64,000 nt of DNA, taken from Sparassis latifolia. Its lineage: Eukaryota > Basidiomycota > Agaricomycetes > Polyporales > Sparassidaceae. A program made the translations under genes and the position numbers. A model generated the notes under the pieces. It did no database searches. It was not told the DNA's origin and saw only the letters and a program-made list of their open reading frames with translations. The DNA lies in assembly GCA_018466975.1 (NCBI GenBank), contig CM031556.1:3038001-3102000 (forward strand). The letters are read 5' to 3'. Below, piece after piece: positions 57,167-64,000 of this stretch; position 1 is the stretch's first letter; the number at the start of each line of letters is the position of its first letter.

Positions 57167-60100
57167 AAGAGTTCTGGCTCAGCAGATGTGACGGAAGGCG
57201 ATATTCAATTTTCTGGAAAGACCACTAGACAAATGCAGATAGCGAAAAGCATTGCACATAACGGTCTAGGATGAAATTTGCAAAAACAATTATCACAGCA
57301 TCTACAACAAATGAACGCTTCAAGATCTGATGAATGTATATCCCAAAACTACGAGCACGGCAAGAGGAGATGCCACAAGGCAGAAGCTGCACTCAACTCT
57401 ATTGAGACTTCGCAAGCCAGGGTCCCTGGGGCCCATCAGACCTCATGACGAGGCCAGATGGCAAGTACTCCAACTGCGTCGATCTTCCACGACCGTAACA
57501 GACACGACACGTAAGAGGAAGTGTGAAGGGCCTTGACTTGGTACGTGGAGTGACGAAACGGCATCCTGCGCGATGCGATGGCAGGCACAAATGCAATATG
57601 AATGCATACCAATCAACCCAACAAATGGAACGTTGTCGCACGTTCACCGTGGTACTGCATAGAGCCCGCGAGCCAGAAGTATGACGACAGGTGGTGGTAC
57701 GTCTTAGGGTGGAACGGATATCCAAAGAGATGCACAGGACATAATGATATTCAACAGAAACACGTAGCGATATGCATGTGGCGAAATTTTGACTCTTGTC
57801 ACAGGAAAAGTCTTGTCTTGAAGAAACAAAAACGCAGCAAGCAGAAGGCAGCAAACGCTGACCACAAACAGCGGAGAAAAAAGCAGGTATCGTACGTAAT
57901 AATTTCCCACCCTTCTGAAGGGCCACCGTTACCATATGTGGCATTACTGCATCCATCTCCCACAAGCTTGCGTCCTGTTTCGCCTGTGCTTGACTCGTAG
58001 TCGCCATCGAGCTCCACAGCGGTTATGGATTGTAGTGATACCATCGTTTGAACGCTTCAGCTTGACAGATCGGCGAACTCGTTTCTTAGCTTAATGTGTC
58101 CTCTCGCCAATATCACTCCGGAGAGTTGATTCCTGAGTTCCTAATACTGTAAGTCCTGTATTTCTACCGAAAAATACCCCAAGAATATACCCTTCGGTAC
58201 AGGACTTGTCATCCACTCTCGGGCGCCGCTTAGTCTCTCAGTAGTTGCGGACTGTCGATTGGAGCGTTTCTGCAAGATGCATCTGCGACAATGCTGTTCT
58301 CCGGCAGTTACAATCCGGCGTGGGCGAGCTGTTGGTACCCTAGGAGCTCGGCGGCGATAACGACATGTGGCCTTCGTCCGTGGCACGTACGTTTACACCC
58401 CTCTGGTTTCCTCGTTTGCTTCGGTGGGGACGCCACAGGGTGTTGATGCAATGGCCGGCCATCTAGCTGGTCCGTCTAAGCGCTCCTCTGACGAGAACAA
58501 TCTTATGATAGTGGTTTCTCGTCATTATCAAGGAAGGTTTCCTGCCGCCCGCTTGCTGAAGTGACAGCCCTCTCATGATGCAGGGACCGCTATTCTGAAA
58601 GCCTCATGCAGGTATGTCAGTTGTCATGGGCTGGCCTGATTTATGACTATGGTTTTCCACTTCAGAACAGGGTTTAGAACCACCCTGAATACGTGTGATG
58701 CCCGTTGACTTCGATTAGCTATACTTATTCTTATTTCGTCTCGGGAGAAGACGAACAGGGATTAATAGCCAGCAAGCTCGCCGTCGTGTGATGGGTGGTA
58801 TGTATTGTGATGATGACCCTCATGAACTTTGCACTTTCTCAAAGGGCCGTTCTCTAGCCTCACACGAGCCTCCTTCTTGTCACTGTGATATATACTATTC
58901 CGGTTTTATCCACGGCATCCCGCAGTTCTTCTCCAGGTGCCCGCTGACCATTGCAATGTCCGCCGTGAAACGTCCTGTAATTGCACTTCCAGGTACCTCG
59001 TTATCGCTTACCGCTTGGTTCCTACCACCAGCCGTAAGGCGCGCGAATGGTGAGCCTTGTCTATCACTGCAATTTGTCATTCTGTGTTGGTCTGTATTTC
59101 GCTCAAGCTATTCACGTCATGTTCGTCCACAACAAACCTTACCTTCAATTTGTCTTAATCGCTTTGACCTTGTGTTCAAGGGACGATGGCCGCGGCCCTG
59201 CCACCTGTACAAATTCATCGAGCTCTTCTCGTCAATGTCTTTGGCCCGAATTCCCACGTCTCGTCTGATCGTGCCCCACTCCGTTGGCGTTGGCACTCAT
59301 CCTATATTCTTCCGGTCAGAGACGGTAAATATAGCTTCTGAGATTATTCCCTGAATTTGCCGTTGGCATCCAACATTTTCCAAAATGCCTGTTTAGTCAA
59401 TTCGACCATCCGTCACAAAGTTGCTGTGCTATTCGCCCACATGCGTGGCAATTCTTGTGTCCTACGCATGCCTGGTTTAGCGAACTCACTCAAGGCACCA
59501 GCTCTTCTTTACCGGCCTTCGGCGAAGCAATTCCGTATTGCCGGTGCACGGCTACAGCAGGAACACGGAGATCATCTTTCTCGTTGACGTTCACATCTCA
59601 ATACAATGACGTTCTTTTGCCTTATTTTGCCTTACCTTAGTCACATAGAAGAAACTTCGGCAGTGTATCACCTCGACCGGGCTATGAACTAATGCAAAGA
59701 TCCGGATTTCAAGCACTTCCACAAGGTCCACAGACCTACCGCATGCTCGGTGAACAGTCTCACGTCAATGTTCAAACGTACGACTGATGCGCTGGCTACT
59801 GCTGGTTGGAAAATATCATGATGGTGTGTCCTGCAACGAATTTGTCAAAGAATATTACGAGTACGACTTTGTGATTTTAATCTTCCTGTTAGACTGCTCG
59901 TATGGTGTTGTTTTCTGTATCCAACAGTAACATATATTTTTCTTGCATAGTGACGAGCACGGAGGATTTCTATTCCCCAGCGTATTAGTGTTTCTTTGAC
60001 GTCTCACTCATTGTGGCACAATAATGCGCCTATTTGGACGTTCAATATTCAAGATGTTTCGCCACTCCAGACACGCAAATAGCTGAGAATACTGGGTGTT

Positions 60101-60503
60101 GAATATTCGCGAAGGCATGCTAGATGATTCAATTGAGAAGGAGGCTGAGCTTGAGCTTGCTGGATCCGCGACACTGTGGCGGCTGGGCAATGAATCTCTG
60201 CATCTGAGCTGATCAGATTTCATCGAGTCGATGGTGGCGGCTGAATGTGACGGCCAAGCCGCCGGTCAGGTAGTTTGCAACGAACATGTGCTACCAGTCG
60301 GTACCTGAACTTCCCATGCGCGATGAGCCTACTCAAGCCGCATCAGTTGTCTAGTTGGCACAGTCAATACGTTTGAGCAATAATTCCCTTTAGTTTCCGG
60401 GGGATTTTCGGTCTATTTCTCAAGGCAATCCGGCTTCATCCTCGGACAGCAACTGAGACCCACTTATCAACACTGTTATCGGTCGGTCAGGTCTCTATCT
60501 ACC
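57167..60503. other. Long intergenic region, no gene confidently recognised
   Basis: Open frames include minus 58007-57399 (202 codons), plus 58788-59354 (188 codons) and plus 59357-59587. None shows a domain I recognise, and no consistent intron chain joins them. Composition is near-genic (not AT-rich), so a decayed or lineage-specific gene around 58.8-59.6 kb remains possible. Confidence 0.4.
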
Positions 60504-62268
60504 ATGCAAATTCACGCACCTACCAACTCTAGCACTCGCACTGTGGCAACAACAGCGGTCATGAAGATCTATGCAGGGAAGCTGTTCGACCCATACACGC
60601 GCTCGCTGCTCGAAAACAGGGTCATATCTGTCTCTCCCGATTCCGGCCTTATCACCGACGTGCAGGCTTTCTCCCCTGCAGATGCAGCACGCGTCGACTT
60701 CTCCGATGCTGAGGTGGCGGTGGACCTGCGAGCTGCTACGGTCATGCCTGGATTCGTGGATGTGCACGTACATCGTACGTCTGCAATATCAACATTCAGG
60801 TCTAAAAGCCTCTGACTCGATACGTGATGCCATTTCAAGTATTTCTACACCCATACTCTGAGGTGAACTGGGAAGACCAGGTCACGAAGGAGAGCCTCGC
60901 GGAACGCACCGTGCGTGCCACTATCCACGCAAAGCGGACGCTTATGGCAGGTTACACGGCTGTCCGGTATATTTCTCTCATCTGTAAAACTAGCCCTCCG
61001 AATTCGCTAATATACTTCTTACGCCGGTGTTCTGGTATGCACACAGGGACCTTGGCACGGAAGGGGCGGGCGACGCGGACATCGCGCTGCGCAAGTGTGT
61101 CTCAGGCCCGGACCCGCTCATTCCTGGGCCTCGTTATTTTACCGCGAACCGTGCCATTGTCACAACGGGCAGCTACGGTGTGTATATTCATGAATATCTG
61201 GGTCCTCTGTGATTTTATGCCTTGCAGGCCCGAAAAGCCAAATCTTCCTGAACAAGGAGGGTATCGACGGAGTAACCGGCGCAGAGGTCGTCGACGGAGA
61301 AGTCGAATGTGTCAAGGCTGTACGCAGGCAGGTCGGTGCTGGAGCGGATCTCATTAAGGTAAGCCTCCACTTTATAATACACATGCAATGTCCACGATTA
61401 ATTTACCATTCAGATTTATTCAGGCAAGTGGATGAATACCTAGATTGGCCTGTGGACACAATAACGGTCCTGATGTGCAGACTACCGTTTCCGCTCTCGC
61501 ATGAATAACGCCGGAAAGGCAGTCTCAAATGCCGCCATCGCAACATTCAATGAGAAGGAGGTACACGCCCTTGTCTCCACTGCTCATGCGCTCGGAGTTA
61601 AGGTTGCCGCACACGCCGCCCATTTCCACCCGAACCTGGTTCAGGACGATCTCCTCCAAGTATCGTCGATCGAGCACGGCTACGACCTCGTTCTGGACGG
61701 AAGCAGCGACATCACAGACGAGACACGCGCGCGGATGGAAAAGCTGGCTGCACTACTGACGAAGAGCAACACCAAGTGGGTGCCGACCCTGTCCGCGTAC
61801 CACACGATGGACGGGGGCGCAGGCGAGACGTGGAAACGCGCCTCGCGCGCGTTCAAGCTCGCGCTGGAGTGCGGAGTGACGAGCATCGCGTGCGGCGGGG
61901 ACACGGGCGTGTTCGCGCACGGGGACAACGCGCTGGAGATGCAGCTGATGGTACGGCTCGGCGCCGACTGGCGCGCGGTGCTCAGCTGGGGCACGCTCGG
62001 CGGGTGGGAACTGGTCCGCAGCATGGATTGGGAGGGTGAGAAGGGCCGGGCACGTCTCGCGCGCGTGGAGGAGCTCGCAGAGGATGCGCGCGTGGTCGGC
62101 GACAACGAGGTGCCGTTCGGGGCGGTTCGCAAGGGCTTCGCTGCGGATATCGTCGCGACGACTGGGAATCTGGAAAGTGACTTCGCGGGTGCGGTGGATA
62201 AGGCGGCGATCACATTCGTGATGAAGGGTGGGAGGGTGTACAAGCGCGATGGGAAGCCGCTGGCATGA
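60504..62268 (+). CDS. Amidohydrolase family metal-dependent hydrolase
   Basis: Six exons: 60504-60774, 60840-60966, 61047-61177, 61228-61358, 61414-61423, 61481-62268 (485 aa). It has the imidazolonepropionase/prolidase-like amidohydrolase layout: a beta-sandwich start (KIYAGKLFDPYTRSLLENRV), metal-binding H-x-H in MPGFVDVHVHLFLHPYSE, RDLGTEGAGDADIALRKCVS, DLIKIYSDYRFRSR (carboxylated-Lys region), HALGVKVAAHAAHF and SIEHGYDLVLDG (His ligands), and the late Asp in ACGGDTGVFAHGDN. The C-terminus returns to the sandwich: GFAADIVATTGNLESD, ITFVMKGGRVYKRDG. Substrate unknown. Exon 5 is 10 nt and its downstream intron uses a GC donor (AG|GCAAGT), which is needed for the frame. A second start at 60561 (MKIYAGKLF) would drop 19 residues. 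Confidence 0.9.
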
Positions 62269-63370
62269 GCCGCGGCATCGAGTGGGCCGCGCCACAGTGT
62301 TGGACACACCGGATTGTGGGATTATGTATGGTTCGCGTGAAGTACTCGTATGTTGTATACGGATATAGCTGATGGAAGAGGAGTGACAGATCCGCCGTGC
62401 GCGCGGTTTATCACCATCTTGTATGCCGAATGTTGCTTACCAATAACATTGTGTATGCACACGGGGGAGCTCCCTGCATGAACCTCACCCTGCGGAAGAG
62501 CTTCCCATCTGGCCAAGTTGAAATATCACTCGGAGACATCATACGCCGTCTGCTTGGCTTATGGGCGCTCAAAGAAAACGCGATCGACACGCGCTAATTA
62601 GGGACGCGTCTGTCACGTGCATGCGCTCCACGCTTCCCACCCTCAGATCGACCACCGGAGTCAGAAACTGGTTAGGTCTTCGAAGAGCACCGACACTTGC
62701 ATGTACTATATTAGATGATTGACAGATAACACATCTAGTGATACACAGAGCATTAGACAGCGAGGCGCAGAGAAGCACTGTAAACCCGCACGATGACGAC
62801 GGGGCACAAGTAACGTACACCAAGAACAAGATTCGGGGACGGGCGAAGAAGATGAAGTAAACGGGCCCTTTTGAGGGCTGACAAGCACAGGCAGGAGAAG
62901 ACTGCGACCAAGGCGCATGTACGTACAAAGAAACGGGCGTGGCAGGCACATGACCAGCGCAAACGACCGCGATCTGCGCGAAGGTGCGAACGATGTACAC
63001 GAAGGGTGAGCAAAGCCATCGCCGCCGGGGCGAAGGAGAAAGACGAGAATGGCATGAGACGCACTGTATGTATGTAGGGGATATAGAGATGTAGGGCGAT
63101 AGCGATATATGGATGGGACCGTCCGTCCGCGTGTCCCGCCATGTGCGATATACAATGTCCACGACGGACGGGCACAATGTTCGGTGGGCGCGCAGCGGTC
63201 AGCAGGTAAACACATATAGGCACGCTGCCGCACCCATGTCCGTGTATCGTACAACGCAAGGCTCACCGAAAGACCGTGACGACTAGTCAGCGGGGCCGGT
63301 CTGTCAGCGTATAGCACATTTTGCGCCCCTTCTACATCGCGTTCGTGAGATCGTCGGTGCTCCTCGTGGC
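62269..63370. other. Convergent intergenic region, no gene seen
   Basis: 3' flanks of the amidohydrolase and the F-box-type gene. Open frames on the minus strand (63632-62706) overlap the real gene's exon in another frame and have no motif. Confidence 0.5.
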
Positions 63371-64000
63371 CTAAACCTTGCTCATGACGAAGGGGCCCTC
63401 GAGCGGTATGGCATGCGTATTGTGCGTGTAGGCCCGCCAAGAGCCGACGAAGTTGGTGTTCGCGACGATGTACCCGCGGAATATGAACACGCCGAGTTCG
63501 GGGTAGTGGACCGGTACGCGAACGATGGCAATCAGCCCATCCCACTTGCGCACGCGCCCATAAAAGCGGAAGTGATGCCAGGCCTGGCCGTGGCGCGGAA
63601 GCGTCTGCAGTACGAGAGGATGAGATGAGCAACCGAGCAGCAAGAGGAGGAACGAGCGCACCTCGCCGGTGACGATGATATCCTGGATACCGTTACACGT
63701 ATGCATCATGTACTCCATGACGCTATCGGTATCGCTCCTGTCATCGTCGTCGTCATACGCGTCCGCATCCACGTCGGTGTCCTCAGCATCGCTACCGTCC
63801 TCGTGGTCCGACTCACCCATCACTTCGTCAAGCAGCTCGTCGACGCTGACGTCAGGCCCGAGCGCGTTATCCACGGCCATCCGCATCTCTTCATCTTCCG
63901 CGGCCTCCGACATCGGGCTCGAGGAAGGCAACCTCGAGGCAGACGTCGAGGGCGGGCCGGCCGCCGACGTCTCCTTCCGCAACGCGAAGCTGTGACCCCC
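63371..64000 (-). CDS. F-box-type protein C-terminal part, 5' partial
   Basis: Two visible exons: from the window edge (64000) to 63662, and 63604-63371 (stop 63371-63373); intron 63661-63605. The frame is open through the window edge, so the start lies outside. The visible part has an acidic Ser/Asp-rich segment (SDHEDGSDAEDTDVDADAYD, then DDDDRSDTDS), then VMEYMMHTCNGIQDIIVTGE, TLPRHGQAWHHFRFYGRVRK, WDGLIAIVRVPVHYPELGVF and FRGYIVANTNFVGSWRAYT. That ending is typical of a conserved family of basidiomycete proteins with an N-terminal F-box, probably substrate receptors of SCF ubiquitin ligases. The F-box itself is not in the window, so the name is an inference. Confidence 0.68.
   Translation of the reverse strand, partial: GGHSFALRKETSAAGPPSTSASRLPSSSPMSEAAEDEEMRMAVDNALGPDVSVDELLDEVMGESDHEDGSDAEDTDVDADAYDDDDDRSDTDSVMEYMMHTCNGIQDIIVTGEVRSFLLLLLGCSSHPLVLQTLPRHGQAWHHFRFYGRVRKWDGLIAIVRVPVHYPELGVFIFRGYIVANTNFVGSWRAYTHNTHAIPLEGPFVMSKV

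Noticed and set aside
57399..58007. 202-codon minus-strand frame after the MFS gene
   Set aside because: No recognisable domain; amino-acid composition (many Cys, Arg, Ser, Thr) looks like out-of-frame noise.
62706..63632. 308-codon minus-strand frame in the last kilobase
   Set aside because: It overlaps the F-box-type exon in another frame, where the conserved text lies; the long frame itself has no motif.

Overview
The window looks like nuclear DNA from a filamentous basidiomycete, most likely an Agaricomycete. The genes are GC-rich and split by many short introns of about 50-60 nt, some with micro-exons of 10-28 nt. The families present fit that group: a DUF2235 alpha/beta hydrolase, a Zn2Cys6 factor with a fungal-specific domain, a spherulin-like cupin, MYND and JmjC relics, and an F-box protein. 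No tRNA gene, rRNA gene or CRISPR array was recognised. Species was not determined. All gene models come from reading splice sites and protein motifs by eye.

Left gene block (1-13.2 kb): the 3' part of NOG2 (nucleolar GTPase, +); a complete DUF2235 gene (-); a probable small secreted protein gene with a frameshift (-); an 18-exon Zn2Cys6 transcription factor (+); and an RWD-domain gene (+) whose last exon runs into a repeat.

Repeat island (about 13.1-38.2 kb): AT-rich and largely depleted in CG dinucleotides. It holds nested mobile elements. A minus-strand LTR was broken by a long inverted-repeat element, which was itself broken by a 2.4 kb Tc1/mariner-like element, a 640 bp solo LTR and a TA-flanked MITE. 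A second LTR, a gag-only Copia element, two long-TIR elements of about 1.4 kb, a PIF/Harbinger relic and decayed MYND and JmjC genes follow. A repeat of about 50 bp occurs in the same orientation near both edges (13131 and 36497).

Right gene block (38.4-64 kb): a decayed spherulin-like cupin (+), an RRM/SR-type RNA-binding protein (-), COX6 (+), an ankyrin-repeat protein (+), histidyl-tRNA synthetase with a likely dual start (-), EPT1/CPT1 phosphotransferase (-), a Puf RNA-binding protein (-), the SNF1/AMPK alpha kinase (-) divergent from an MFS transporter with two frameshifts (+), an amidohydrolase (+), and the 3' part of an F-box-type gene (-). These are unrelated housekeeping and regulatory genes with no sign of a co-functional cluster. 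Two of them (EPT1 and the amidohydrolase) need GC-AG introns for an intact reading frame.

No clearly new biological system was found. The most interesting material is the nested repeat architecture, the G-rich TA-flanked MITE pair, the tRNA-like motif inside the inverted-repeat arms, and the clustered GC-AG introns.
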